Below, piece after piece: positions 42,801-53,412 of a stretch of DNA of 64,000 bases. Source of the stretch: Euglena gracilis (lineage: Eukaryota; Euglenida; Euglenophyceae; Euglenales). Under the pieces are notes generated by a model, which had not been told where the DNA came from, did no database searches, and saw only the letters and a program-made list of their open reading frames with translations. Location of the stretch: positions 27,534,667 to 27,598,666 of the forward strand of contig CP154956.1 of assembly GCA_039621445.1 (NCBI GenBank). Reading direction: 5' to 3'. Made by a program: the position numbers and the translations under genes. Every line of letters starts with the position of its first letter. Within the stretch, counting starts at the first letter, position 1.

Positions 42801-45800
42801 GAAAATGCCTGGACTTCTCACATGCCAAAACCTGTGGAAAATGGGAAATTGTAGAATCAAGTTTATGTCCAAGCAGAACACAAGAAAATCATTGGGGAGG
42901 GCAAAAGAAAGAATTAAGAACAAATTTCACCAAATTGAAAATTGAAAAAAAAAGAGAGAAACATGCCACACCCCTCCCCACAATGCGCGCGCTGCCTGCG
43001 GTGCCATGTGGCCAGATCAACATCATCTACAAACGAGTCTCGCGTATTTTGCCGGCCTCAGTTGCCACCAGTCCTTGACGCCATCCCACCGTGGGATGGC
43101 ACCAAGGACTCCGCTTCCCACCAACTCCCACCGCGCTGGAGAAGCGGCGTCGTCCCTTTCCCGCCCACCCGCTGGAAAAGGTCCACCAGTGCCTGCCGGT
43201 TGGTGGTGAAGTACTGCACCAACAGCCGGCGGATGTCGAGCACCTCCTCCGTGCGCCGCAGGATGTGCCGCGCCGTGTGGCGGGTGACTGGCCCAAGCAG
43301 CCACCGGAGAGGCCCCGGGACGCAGAGGGCACAGGCAGGGCTCAAGATGAGGTCAGGTGAGAGAGTTGTCCAGACCTTTTTTTTTTTTTGGCAGGGCAAG
43401 GGGTCAGGGGACACACCCATCGGAACAGTGGAGGGAAATGACCATTTTTTGCCCAGCACAAAATGCTGGACCCAAAAAAATATTACCTTTCGACGTTGCC
43501 TAAAATGCAACTTTGGGACCCTGTTGGGGGGGCAATTTTTTTGCCGAAAATTCAAAATTTTTTGGCATAGACAACCCCCTCCCAGACATTGGGGGGTCCT
43601 GGGTTGCCCTGGGCAGTCAGTTGAACCCTGGGCGTGGGCCACGGTAGGCAGCAAGTGCTGGGCAACAATGCGGGGGTCCAGCTGGCCAAACGCCTCTTGC
43701 ACGGAGAGCAGCTGAGAGACGGTGACGTCCACCAGCTTGGCCGCCAGCCCCAGGCCCCGCCTCGGTTCAGGCACTCATTAAGGGTGTTGACAAAAGCATT
43801 TGTTAGCACAAGTTTTTGTTTGCTGAACACAAACAGACATAGATTTTATGCGGGCAAAAATAAGACAACAGCCCCCCAAATGATGAACCCCCCATCTGGC
43901 AGCCAGGAAGGCAAAGAAAATAGGAAGAAAAAACTCAGCAGGAATGCTGCAAAGAAAAACAAAATTGGATGAAATTAGTGAGAAAATATGTGAAAAGAGC
44001 ATCCATTTTCAAAACAGCCCTGAAATGCCAAAAAAAAAAGCAACCTTTAGAGCACGTTGAGGCGTTTTGGGTCAATTTTTGAATTGCCCAAATTATTAAC
44101 CCCCCCAAACAATAACCCCGTGGACCCCGACTTCGAGTGTCCAAAGAATAAACGGGGGTTTTTTGTTTGGGGGATTACAAAAAAAGGTGAACACACCTGG
44201 AATAAAACTTGGTGAAGCAGAAACATCATTAGAACACAATGTGTAACCTGTGATTATTGATTGGTGTTGACCTGGGAGAGTGTGCTTCGCCCTTGACATA
44301 TAAGAGGTGAGGAAAGGAAAAGGAGTGGGGAGGTTATACATGGGGGGGTTTATCATTGGGGGGTTTACCTTTGTCACGGCACAAGTTAAGTCTCATATTT
44401 CAGTACCCTTCCCCCCTCAGGCTGACCAACCAAACCTTGACTTACTCATAAACCCCTCCCTGGGGAAGAAAAAATAAAGTTGCCGGGGCTGCAAACCACC
44501 CCCAAAAAACTGTTTTTGGCGATTTCTTGAGACCGACCATCATCAAAAAATGTCATTTTTGACCAAATTTTCCAAATTGACAATTTGGGGGGGTCTTTTT
44601 GGAGGGTCGGATTTTCACCAACAATTCCTGGAATTACAACACCCCCAACTCATAAACCCCCCGTTCAAACGACCAACCAAACCAGATGCTGCACCACGGG
44701 GGTTTATGAGTTGGGGATTCTGCCTCTTCCCAAGAGATGTGGCAGTCCTCCCTGGGGGGGGGGGGGGAGTCGGTCGCTCTGGCCACTCGGCCAAAAATGG
44801 CCAAAAAATCAAAGCATTTGTCAAAACCCCCCCAAAAAATTCCAGTTTTGGCCAATCCTGTCCGACCCCATGGTCCGGATCCAAAAAATCAGTAACTCCG
44901 AAAAAACCAGACGGTCCCAGGGGGGAGGTTGGACAGCTGAAGCAATGGTAAACCCCCCCCCCCGAATATAAGAAACCCCTCGCTATAAGAAACCCCCAAA
45001 TATAAGAAACCCTTTGGCTGATTTTCAGCCGACACCTAAATATAAGAAACCCCCAAATATAAGAAACCCCTGGGCTGTTGGACGCCAATCCAAATATAAG
45101 AAACCCCTCATTTTCACCATGGGTCACAGCAAATCTCAAGGCGCGATCAACCCAAGGTGAAGCCAATCCGGTCTATTGCTTCTTTGCAAAGCAAGAGTTC
45201 AGAAACATCTGCTTTTTGGAAACACTTGTCCGTGTCACGACCCCCTTCCCCACTGTTTGAATGGCAGTCAGACATGAGGACAATCCTGCACACAGCGGTC
45301 ACATGCAATTAATTATATGAAGGAACCGAAGGAAGAAAAGTTCCATTTATAAGAAACCCTTGGGGCCGGACTTCGACACCCAAATATAAGAAACCCCCAA
45401 ATATAAGAAACCCTTTGGGCCGATCGGCCGACACCCAAATATAAGAAACGGGTTTCTTATATTTGGGGGGGGGGGGTTTACGGTCTGGACACCCCCTGAT
45501 CATTGGGCAAGTGGATTCATTAGACTTGGGGGGGGGAGGTAAGGTGTAACATTGCCGCACCTGACCAATTTCGGATCAACCGCTCGAACGAAAAGATGAA
45601 CGAAGCGGGGATAGACTTGTTAAGGATCACCGGTATACCTGGCTCTGCCTGGCCATTTTCGCACTCTTTGCAGGGACGATGCCCTGCCAGCCAAGGAGGC
45701 CCAGCGGCTGTCCCAAGGCCAGGGGGCTGCCTCCTCCCCATCCCGTTCGATTTGCGGTTCCCAAGCTTTTCGCCTCCCACCCATTGCATATGGACAACGT

Positions 45801-47262
45801 ATGTGCGAAACATGCCTCGTAACAAAAAAGAGCCAAAAGATGTGACAAGATCAGAAAATGGCCCAAAAAGGGCGAACAATTGGCCAATTTTCTCTAGATT
45901 GGCAAAAAAAATGTCCTCCGAGCAATGGCAGGACATTGACAAAAATATTTCGAGCTGGCCTAAGAATGGTCGAATGTTACCAAAAATTACCACCCCCCAC
46001 CCCCACCGCCTGGGGTTCCATTCTCCAGCCGTCCTTGGGACCCCCCCCCCAGGTCCATACGATATGATATTTTTTATTTTATGAAAATCTAGAGATTGGA
46101 TGAAAATGCATGAATTCCCATCGTTTTTAAAGCAAATGGCTTTATAAAAAAATTTCGTTCTGATTTTTTCAAACAGTTCGAAAAACTCTGGTGCTTCACA
46201 CTCGCTTGATTCGGGGCATTGACGCTGGCAGCTGAACCTGGACCCGAAAACAGCCAATTAAATACAAATCCAGCTGGGCTGGGTAAAACTATTGAGGTCG
46301 TTACTCAAGGACCCCCCTGAGAGGTCAGCTCAGAAGCTGGAAATTCTGGGAAATTCTGGCTGGAAAAAGGCTGCTGGCTGACCCCCCCCTTCCCCATAGG
46401 GGTCCCGGGCTGGAGCTGGGCCCGACCCAGGGTCGAACCGGGTACCAAAAAATCGGATAATTATGCAAAAAAAATTGATTTTTTGACCCCAAAAATGTCC
46501 TGGACGGCTTTTTTCCGAGCCATGTTCGCCCATTTTTTCCAAATTTTTTTGGCCCTGGCCCACTGGGCTGGCCCCAGCTTTACTGCAGAGCACCCCGTAG
46601 GGTCCGCAACAACTGGCTGGGTGCTGCTGGCTGGCTGAACCCCCTCCCCCCTTTGTTAGGCTCCCCTTTGGCTTCGGACAACCCCTGGTCACATCTTTTT
46701 TTTCACTTTTCTTTGCGTGGAGTTTGGGATTTCTTCAAAATACAGAGATTTGGATTTGAAAAGGTCATGCATGATGCCAATACAAGGCGAAAATTCATAT
46801 CAAGAATCAGTGTGACCCGCTGAACGAAATTTTTCAGTGTTCACTGGAGACTGGAGGAAATTGGAGTCTACTTGAACCTGCCAGGGAAAATCCCAGACGG
46901 ACCCCCAAACAGGCAGAAAAAATCCTGAACAAATTTCGCCCAGAACTTTTCCCATCATACTTTTCTATTCAGACCAACCAGTGATGTCAACACAGTATCG
47001 AGCAACCAATCCCAGCATCCCCATTCTGGTAAAGGGGCGAACCCACCACCTGCCAAAAGGAGAAATGAGGCAGGAGGATAAAACTCAAAATCAAAAGAGG
47101 TGCGTGCTGAAATGAACCACCTGATTTATTATCCATGCGCACGTCTGTCTGAGAGAGGTAGAACCCTGACTGGAATGCGAAAAAGAGGTATCCCAAGCCA
47201 CTCCAGGGGCCAGAATATCATCTGAACTGCAATCCAGTTGGTCACGCAGCCATGCAACCTCG
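36675..47262 (-). CDS. Tandem DUF445 membrane protein, 9 exons recovered, N-terminus missing
   Basis: Exons in transcript order: 47171-47262, 45639-45707, 43627-43735, 43169-43287, 41131-41244, 40630-40707, 40334-40508, 39459-39671, 36675-36811; about 368 codons. All junctions keep reading-frame phase. The protein carries two DUF445 (PF04286) halves. Half one has HGCVTNWIAVQMIFWPLEW then GWQGIVPAKSAKMA then QLLSVQEAFGQLDP. Half two has YFGFLLGVAQMVLW, LTNWIALKWIFEP, FLRRQAEVSDDFCRF and HPVFQEDEITLIIAG-AVLGGAAGYLQ at the end. T-N-W-x-A-x-x-x-[IM]-F-x-P and the D-E-x-x-L-I-x-x-G-A-V-L-G helix are family hallmarks. DUF445 proteins are membrane proteins of unknown function. A stop follows a Pro/Ala-rich tail. 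About five residues seem missing between 43169 and 41244 compared with what I recall of the family, so a micro-exon may be hidden. Confidence 0.88.
36868..38951. repeat. Palindrome field with TGTGCGCAATTGCGCACA-type cores
   Basis: Inside the last DUF445 intron. Direct repeats of GGCGGCGCATCTCGCACTTA at 36872-36891 and 38602-38621 are each followed by TGTGCGCAATTGCGCAAA. Between and after them lie an array of palindromes at 37364-37574 (centres near 37383, 37430, 37478, 37527 and 37554) and a 48-base perfect palindrome at 38901-38948 whose left arm is ATCCTTAACAGTTGATGTGC. Core words recur while the outer arms differ between units but pair within each unit (e.g. AAGTGGTCGATGTGCG / CGCACACCGACCACTT at 37460-37497). 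Confidence 0.8.
37730..37795. repeat. A-rich low-complexity tract
   Basis: A run of 24 A then AAAAAC and AAAG units. Follows the palindrome array within the DUF445 intron. Confidence 0.95.
39459..39671 (-). CDS. DUF445 gene exon 8, C-terminal core
   Basis: Two split bases, 70 codons, one base. Contains NAWMRRIVRQLQREV, RMRRLSPEQFENVMHPVF and QEDEITLIIA. P-E-x-F-E-x-x-x-x-P-x-F-x-x-D-E is a family hallmark. The donor GTGCATGTGTATGTG runs into TG-rich sequence. The acceptor GGTGAG is chosen because an in-frame stop lies just upstream. Confidence 0.88.
39893..40240 (+). repeat. F5 repeat (AATATAAAGCCCCCC family)
   Basis: AAATAAAAAGCCCCCCCC and AATATAAAGCCCCCCCC bracket a block with GGGTGGATACAACATTTTTT and AGATGCTCCATTTTGGAT, which recurs at 11634-11680. 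Related AATATAAACCCCCCC phrases are at 2565-2930. It lies between DUF445 exons. Confidence 0.7.
40334..40508 (-). CDS. DUF445 gene exon 7
   Basis: GMFLRRQAEVSDDFCRFLS, AACLTSGNVWREILLGARAP, RFAEMVDHCVQLPRRLTRP. Matches the family segment after the second TNW motif (R-R-Q-x-E-V-S-x-x-F). The acceptor GCGACAG joins in phase. The 3' end is placed at a GC donor (CCAG|GCTTCT), since no GT gives the needed phase; this edge is less certain. Confidence 0.82.
40509..40629 (-). other. DUF445 GC-AG intron, 121 bases
   Basis: CTGCAG|GCAGGG to GACAG|GGAATG on the minus strand. Joining here restores the family sequence V-V-L-Q-G-M-F-L-R-R-Q exactly in frame. Reading through instead inserts about 40 foreign residues. 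Confidence 0.78.
40630..40707 (-). CDS. DUF445 gene exon 6, second TNW motif
   Basis: 26 codons, TLTNWIALKWIFEP then VRPLPLGPVVLQ. The clearest family motif in the window. Acceptor GGCAG, GC donor. Confidence 0.92.
40793..40818. repeat. Short CA microsatellite
   Basis: About 13 CA units in the intron between exons 5 and 6 of the DUF445 gene. Confidence 0.9.
41131..41244 (-). CDS. DUF445 gene exon 5, helix before second TNW motif
   Basis: 38 codons: LAFLVDSGTYFGFLLGVAQM then VLWMFFPARWTVPMGGVV. S-G-x-Y-F-G-F-L-L-G-x-x-Q-M is the family's helix upstream of TNW. Acceptor GGGGCAG, donor GTGGGA, phase 0 at both ends. Confidence 0.9.
41245..43168 (-). other. DUF445 intron, 1.9 kb
   Basis: Contains G/C-run repeats (41605-41870), a GGTCTTATTTTGGGGAGGG-type field (42075-42510) and AT-rich sequence. 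Nothing coding recognised. Confidence 0.5.
43169..43287 (-). CDS. DUF445 gene exon 4
   Basis: Two split bases then TRHTARHILRRTEEVLDIRR and LLVQYFTTNRQALVDLFQR. The E-x-x-x-D-I/V-R-x-L-V and L-x-x-L-F-x-R pattern links the two DUF445 halves. Acceptor GGGCCAG fits phase 1; donor GTGGGC. Confidence 0.85.
43627..43735 (-). CDS. DUF445 gene exon 3
   Basis: LVDVTVSQLLSVQEAFGQ, LDPRIVAQHLLPTVAHAQ plus one base. Continues directly from AKMARQSQ; family members have V-D-L-x-x-x-x-L-L-S-V-x-E-x-F-x-x-L-D-P here. The acceptor CCAAG is weak and the donor (GTTCAA) was chosen for phase. Confidence 0.82.
44940..45475. repeat. AATATAAGAAACCCC repeat field
   Basis: At least eight AAATATAAGAAACCC units at 44968-45112 and 45364-45450, with unique sequence between. 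In the DUF445 intron 43736-45638. A related TTTCTTATAAGTGGGGG family is at 5885-6090. Confidence 0.8.
45639..45707 (-). CDS. DUF445 gene exon 2, GWQGIVP motif
   Basis: 23 codons, PLGLLGWQGIVPAKSAKMAR then QSQ, between CAG acceptor and GTATAC donor, phase 0 at both ends. G-W-Q-G-I-[VI]-P-[AS]-K is the hallmark that follows the first TNW in long DUF445 proteins. Confidence 0.92.
47171..47262 (-). CDS. DUF445 gene, first recovered exon, first TNW motif
   Basis: Two split bases then RLHGCVTNWIAVQMIFWPLE and WLGIPLFRIP, ending at donor GTCAGG in phase 0. Acceptor CCCACAG. The preceding exon(s) with the initiator Met and first helix were not identified. Confidence 0.88.
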
Positions 47263-47514
47263 CTGTGGGTTCAATTTTGCAGGTGTGTCCAGTGGGAATC
47301 AGCGGTTGCATGAGCCCAGCCCACCGCAGCTGCAGTGACAGGCATCCAGGACGTCCAATCGCCCAATCCAAATACGTCGTTTTAAAATCGGTTTCTTTGC
47401 CCCTCCACATACCTAATCTTACGGCGTCTCTCCACAGTCATTGTGCTGAAATGATTTCGACTCGAATAAGATAATTGAAGTTGGTAAATCCAGACAACAT
47501 CTGGGACACAAAAC

Positions 47515-47900
47515 CTAGAATTCAGAACGAAACTGCATTCGCCAAACGGCACACAAAATCTCATTCAAATTGAATGATTTGTGCATTTTGTTGAAACATG
47601 GGTGCCAATGCCCTGAGCCTTTGGGAGGCAAAAATGCCTTGGACAGGCACAACCTGGGCGAAAGAACTGTCAAAGTGTGCGCTGCTGGCTCTGCCTTCAG
47701 GCGAGCCACGCCTGCTTCCCAGCGCCTTCGAAACGTGCGGTGGAAGGGTTGGATGGTCAGGGGAGCATTGACGGCTCAGCGTAGTTGACACGAGTGCCAC
47801 GCCAGAAAAAGAAGACAGGGCTGTTTGTTGGGTTGGGTTTTGTTGATTATTTTTCTGCGAGGTTACAAAGCCAGCCCAAAAAATTTGGGACTGAACACTC
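47515..47900 (-). CDS. Possible upstream exon of the DUF445 gene
   Basis: Two overlapping minus frames are open; one reads SSAHFDSSFAQVVPVQGIFA and SQRLRALAPMFQQNAQIIQF. Composition is coding-like but there is no membrane helix and no family likeness. Confidence 0.22.
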
Positions 47901-48469
47901 AAGACAGGTTTTTACGGTTTCACGTTAAAATTCTGCTGGATGGGACTTCGACGAAATTATCCAGATTAAAAAAAAAATAGGGAAAAAAGTGTAGAACAAA
48001 AAAAACCTGCACTCCCACCAAATAAGACAACAACACCCCCAAACTTGATTTTTCCTAAATATTCAAAAAGCACACCCATCTGCAAAAGGGATGCAGACCG
48101 AGGAGAAGGGGTACCGTAGGGGTACCAAAAGGTCAATTTTTTTCCACCAGTGCGTTGGTGGAGGTTTTTTTTGAATTTTTTTTTAAGAATTTAGCATTCT
48201 AAGGCCTACCAAGCATTTTAGCATTCCAAGACCGACCAATATCATTTCATAGCCGGGTCTTCACACCATGCTAAAAAATTAGTTATTCATTTCCTTCATT
48301 TTCAGGGTTGTTAAAATCAGAATAGATTTGCTGTTGGTTGGAGCAGGTGGCTGCTTGCAAAGAATGACAATGAAACTTCTGGCCCTCTTTCCCCCACCCA
48401 AGAGGATTGGGGCAGAACAGACTCAGGGGAAAAAATGGGGGAGGAAGAACAAAGAGACCACAGGTAGTT

Positions 48470-48691
48470 TGTCTTTTCAAAAAAAATGAAATTTTCTTAT
48501 TCAAAAAGAGCTCCATTGTGGCGACCACACATGGAGCACTGGTAATGGAATTGTCCAGCGAGGCAATTTATGGAAAAGTGGACATAAACGATGGTGAAAG
48601 AGCGCACTTTGCTCATGTGAACGTTGCATCTGCATCTTCTTTGGGGGCAGCAAAAGCAAACCAGCCCCAAATAATAAACCTCCTCGAATGA
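48470..48691 (+). CDS. Coding-like plus-strand segment, unassigned
   Basis: Plus frame IVATTHGALVMELSSEAIYG, KVDINDGERAHFAHVNVASA, SSLGAAKANQPQIINLLE-stop. Protein-like and free of repeats, but minus frames are also open and no splice acceptor is clear. Would be the only plus-strand gene on this side. Confidence 0.28.
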   Translation, partial: CLFKKNEIFLFKKSSIVATTHGALVMELSSEAIYGKVDINDGERAHFAHVNVASASSLGAAKANQPQIINLLE

Positions 48692-49284
48692 TTCCACCCA
48701 TGCTGAGACTCTGTCTGCCTAATTGATTTCCTTCTCCTGTGTGTCCTGTGGGTTGGGGGGGGGGTACTATTTTGGGAAAGGTATATAATTTCAGTTTAAA
48801 GAGTTTCAATTAATAATAATTTCGACAAATAATTCAAACTGAAGAAAAACACCAAAATGTCATTTTTTGCTTGATTTTTGATTGTTTTACTTCTATTTTG
48901 ACAGCTTTAAAATATACCAATTATTGTATCAATTATTCTGATCGAAAAAACTGCTTTCAGAGGAAGTATAACACGCTTATTGATTTGCCTGTCTGTTTGT
49001 TTGTTTGTATTATTATCCTTGGGGGTCATGTGCATTTTAGCAATCGTTTTGCCTGAAACAACAACTTTCAGCAAAATTCAAGCTGGTAACCATTCAATAC
49101 AAAAAAAGTGTCAAAACTATATCCAAAGATGCCACAGAATGGGAAAAAAAATAGAGATTTTCTCCACTCCGTGCATGCTGCTGTGCAGTGCCTGGTGGCA
49201 CTTCCCGAGTGGGGGGGGTGTTTGGTGGCCAAGTCAAAGTCCCAGGGGGTTTCATATTTGGGGGATATAAATCAATTATTTTTA

Positions 49285-49660
49285 CAAGGCGCCTTGGGAA
49301 AAAAATACTTTAAACCCCTTCAAAAAAAATTATTTGAATTTTGGCCAAAGTGCCTTAAACCCCCCCAAAAAACACACCCAAAAATCATTCCGGAAAAACT
49401 CTTATCCAACCGAGCAAAGATGAAGTTGAAATTCAGCAAAAAAGAGTAAACTTCAGGGAAAATATTCTTTAGCATCGCTGCAACATTGTCTATCCACCCA
49501 AACTCGAAAAAATGGGGGTTCAACTTTTTTATATATTTTGACCCTTGTTCAATCCCTGGATGGCCCTTGGAACGCCCTTGGAAAAGAGAACCTGAAAAGA
49601 TTCTAAAACCCTTAAAAAAAAACTTTTAACCCCCTTAAAAAAAAGGTTAAAACCCTTTAG
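49285..49660 (+). repeat. F2 repeat, copy 2
   Basis: AAGGCGCCTTGGGAAAAAAA start, then AGCATCGCTGCAACATTGTC, TATCCACCCAAACTC and ATGGCCCTTGGAACGCCC. Same order as the other copies. Confidence 0.75.
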
Positions 49661-49867
49661 AATTTTTTGAAAGATTTTGCCTTGAAAATTATGCCTGGCG
49701 GGAGTTTCCGCCATACCAATTGCTCAGCATGTGTCCAACCCCAACCCCGGAGGAGGAGACTTCTTTTTGGAATATTTTTCGCTCCGGACCCTGGGAGGGG
49801 TAGCCAGAAATGGCCAAAAGTGGCCAACCTTGCGACAAAATTGTCAGACAGTTTTGGAAGAAATGGT

Positions 49868-50600
49868 CGATGAGCTCTTATATTATTTGAGTAAGAGGGA
49901 AATCTACCACCAGGGAAAACGTGGGTTCAACCACTCCCCCTTGCCCCCAGGTCTGGGCTGGATGGGAGAACCACGAATTATCACCATGCCCCTGGATCTG
50001 TTTCCAGAATTTTTTTTTAACGGGGAGTGACTGGATGGTGGCCTTCTAAAACACCTCTAACTCCCCAACTCCCAAAAGGCCAAAATTATTCAGCTGACAA
50101 ACAGGGCCAAACTGGGTGCATTAGCCAACCGCTCCCTCACTTTCGCCTCTGTGTTTTGCTGAGGTGAATTTTGGGGTGAAAAAAATCGATTATTTGGAAA
50201 TATTTCGAGAAAATGCGATTCTGAAAACATTTGCCAAAATAACTTGTACCCCAAGGAAAAAACACCCTATCCCTCCTGAACCATTTTGGCCGCCGATATG
50301 CCTAGCTCGTATAGTGGATCGTTTTCCAGGGCAAATCAATCATTTGGGGCTTTTCGGGGACTGTTTATTTTGTCAAAAAAAACTGATATTCTGCAAAACA
50401 TATCAGAAAAGAAGCAAAATAAAAGGAAATATCCGGCCCCTTGGAACGCCCTATCTTTCCTTATTTTCCCGTAACTTCATTCCTGGATGCAGTTGTGGTC
50501 ATTTTACGTTGGCAGGACCCAAATACTGAATATTTTGGCCCGTTTTAACTGAGCTGTTGTCGGGGTGAATAATCAATTTTTTCCATATCTCGAAAATGAG
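49868..50600 (-). repeat. R1 repeat, copy d
   Basis: Begins near TGAGCTCTTATATTA (49871) and carries, reversed relative to copy a, GAATTATCACCATG (49975), GAGTGACTGGAT (50026) and CCCTTGGAACGCCC (50439). The far end lacks a clear GCTGAGCTC boundary (ACTGAGCTGTTG near 50550 may be its relic). Confidence 0.65.
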
Positions 50601-51715
50601 GCATCAAAAGAAACCACCAGATATTTGAAAATAAAGTCGCCTCCCTCTGCGACCTCGTGCAGGCCTTCAGGGCCAGCTTCGTCCCTGTCCCCTAAAATGG
50701 CCAATTTCTGTTGTGCTGTTATTTTTGTTTGTTTTTTTTTATTTCAGGAGTGCTATGCTTTCAACTTTATTATTTTTGTTTTTCAATTTATTTATTGTCA
50801 ATTTCTCGTTATTTGTTGATTTCTTATTTAATGTTATCTTTACAGGGTACACAAAAAATACAGTTGTCAAAATGGCAAAAAAAAACTGCGAGGAAAAATA
50901 CTGGTCAAGTTTTGGTCAAATTTCAATTTCAGAAAATTTATCTTGGTATCTTAAAATTTGGTATTCAACCACTTCTCATCACTTTTTGCAATGTGTCGAG
51001 CAGTTTTGCCCAGGCTTTTCATTGAAGAAATCGAACATATTCATGTTGTTTTTTGCCTCAAGAATGCCATCAATGATCAATATTTGCCAATGTCCCTGAT
51101 TTTTGTCAATTTTGGGGGTTAAGAACATTACTCAGCCATTTTTGTCATTTTTTGGGCTGAGACTTCAACACGGGTGGTTCAAGACTTCAAGAGTGTTTTT
51201 AAAGCCGACACCGGTCGAAAATTATGGTTAAAAAAAGAGGGTTAAATTTGGGCACTTCGCAAATTCTGTTATGTTGCCAATTTTTTGTCCACCCTTTAAA
51301 TTGTCATTTTTTTGAATTTGTGTTTATATACACATGTGCACGTACACATAAACATGTATATGGCAGCCACTGACTTAATGACCCTCCTGGGGGGTTCGTT
51401 AAGTCCGTCCAGGGGGGGGGGGTGCAGGGGGGTCATTAAGTAGGACCCGCGTCCACCTTTCCGCCTTTTCGGTCCCATGGCGCCAGCCAGGGAAGCGCGC
51501 GGTTTCCGGGCAACCGGCCGCACATCCAGGGATGAGGTGTACTTAATTTTTGGAATGGGTTAGGGTTGAAATTAGCACGCTGAAAATTAGCACTGAGGGG
51601 ATATTAGGTCCTAAATTTGGAAAGGAAAAAAAACTGAAAACACATTTTGCCGAAAAAATGTCCGAAATCAACCAAAATTCGGCCTAACTTGGTCTGGAAT
51701 GCGGCCAGGGGGTAT
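50600..51715. other. AT-rich spacer
   Basis: T-rich sequence with overlapping plus-strand open frames (50565-51099) of aromatic, low-complexity content. No splice or family support. A G run with GTCATTAAGT-type repeats is at 51375-51445. Confidence 0.35.
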
Positions 51716-52030
51716 TATTTAAGGCGCCTTGAAAACCTTTAAAAAGCCTTGAAAATTTTGGCCAACATGCCTTAAAAAAACCTGAGAATAAAAACAGTTT
51801 CCGAAATTTTCGAAATTTGAGCCGAAAATGAAGCCGCAAAATTTCGGAAAAAACAAACCAACTCCAAATAAAAAAAATAACTTCTGACATCGCTGGAACA
51901 TTGTCTGTCGAAAAAAAAAATTGGACTCTTTTAATTTTGGACCCTGTTCGATGCCAGGATGGCCCTTGGACTTCCCTTAAAAAATAGACGCCTTAAAAAC
52001 TGAGAAATGCCTCAAAAACCCTCGAAAACC
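51716..52030 (+). repeat. F2 repeat, copy 3
   Basis: TTAAGGCGCCTTGAAAACC, CTGACATCGCTGGAACATTG, GACCCTGTTCGATGCCAGGA and GGCCCTTGGACTTCCCTT in order. Followed by GGTCGTTA-G-run units (52035-52390). Confidence 0.78.
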
Positions 52031-52479
52031 CTTACCCCCCCCCCCGTTGTCGTACGACCGGGCACCTGCAACCTGCGAACGGGGGGGGGTCGTTAAACCC
52101 CCTAACCGACGGGGGGGGGGGGTCGTTATGTGGGAGTGGTTGTTGTGCACAGTGTTGACTGATACCAACGAGGACCCGAACTGTCGTCGTGTCCTTGTAC
52201 AGGCTTTCGAGCCATCGCTACGGATGTACAAAACATGAGCGCCGGAGGGAAATGCCTGGAAAAAGGCGGTATGGATGGATGCATCTTCATACAACCTCAA
52301 AAAAACTAGCCTCTTTTTGGTCCTGACCTGCAACCTGCGACCGGGGGGGGGTGGTCGTTATAGTGGGGTGGTCGTGCGACAAGGGGGGGGGTACAAAACG
52401 CCTTAAATAGCCTTAAATTTTTTCAAAAATTATGCCTTAAAAATAACCTGAATGCGCCAAGCTTCTCCCTCAATTTCTA

Positions 52480-53130
52480 AAAATGAGGAATAGTTGGGGG
52501 GGAATAGTTGGGGGGGGGTTGACACATACGAACCTCCCCAGCTATTCCCAACCCCCCGAACTATTCCCAACCCCCCCCACCCGAACTACCGTGCCCCCCC
52601 CCCCTAGTTAGTCACCCCCTTGGGAGGGGAATTTGGCCAAGGGTGACTAACAGGGGGGGGTGACTGACCCGGGGGGGATTTATGCCCAAATTTTTCCCCC
52701 TGCCCCAAGTCTTGGGGGCTTCAAGGTTGTTTTTGAGCATTCCAGGGCACTTTTCATGGATGACAACCAGCAAAAAAAATTTGACGGCCAAATTCAGTGT
52801 TTTTTTTAAAAGAAAAACATTTCCCTTCAGAAAAACTGTTTTTGCCTTGGGGCCCAAAGGTGACTAATAGGGGGGGGGGGTGACTAACTGGGGGGGGGCA
52901 CGGTATTCTAATACTCCCAAAAATGGGGCTGTTTGAAAAAAATGAATTTTACTGACATTTTTGGGCGACATTTTGAAGAAAAAGTGGCTGAAATTCACAA
53001 TTTTTTGTTGCTTTGCAGCGAGAAATCCTAAACTTTTTTGCCGCTATGCGGCGTACCTTCAAAAAATGCCACCCCACCCCCAACTATTCCCGAAGGCCGA
53101 TGAGAATAGTTGGGGGGGAATAATTCGCGG
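52480..53130. repeat. G/C-run repeat field (AATAGTTGGGGGG / GTGACTAACNGGGGGG)
   Basis: GGGGAATAGTTGGGGG units face CCAACTATTCCC units (52495-52580 and 53075-53125), and GGTGACTAA-G-run units at 52640-52665 recur at 52858-52900. The two pairs are nested around a unique core. Confidence 0.7.
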
Positions 53131-53307
53131 GGGGGGGGGCATGGCAATTTTCAATTCTCAATTTTTAAGTTAATTTTTTAAATGTAGATTTTTTTCTTTT
53201 ATCTCCTAGTTTTTGGCCTGTTCCTCTGTTTTTTTTCATTTATGCTTCTATCATTGTATCGTTTTTATTTTCCTCTCCATTTGCTCCCCATTTTCGGGAT
53301 TCTATAC

Positions 53308-53411
53308 AAAAATCGACCGACACTAACAGATTCAGCAGGGGCGCCGGGCGCGAGCGAGCGAAGCGAGCCGCCCGGCGCCCCTGCTGAATCTATTAGTGTC
53401 GGTCGATTTTT
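53308..53411. repeat. Large perfect hairpin, arms of about 43 bases
   Basis: AAAATCGACCGACACTAACA then GATTCAGCAGGGGCGCCGGG pairs with CCCGGCGCCCCTGCTGAATC then TATTAGTGTCGGTCGATTTT; the arm differs by one or two bases. The loop region is GAGCGAGCGAAGCGAGC. Directly precedes the element at 53413. Confidence 0.92.
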
Positions 53412-53412
53412 C

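Noticed and set aside
45520-46257. 245-codon minus frame as one protein
   Set aside because: Only 45639-45707, in a different frame of the same strand, carries the DUF445 motif and good splice sites; the remainder is A/T-rich intron.
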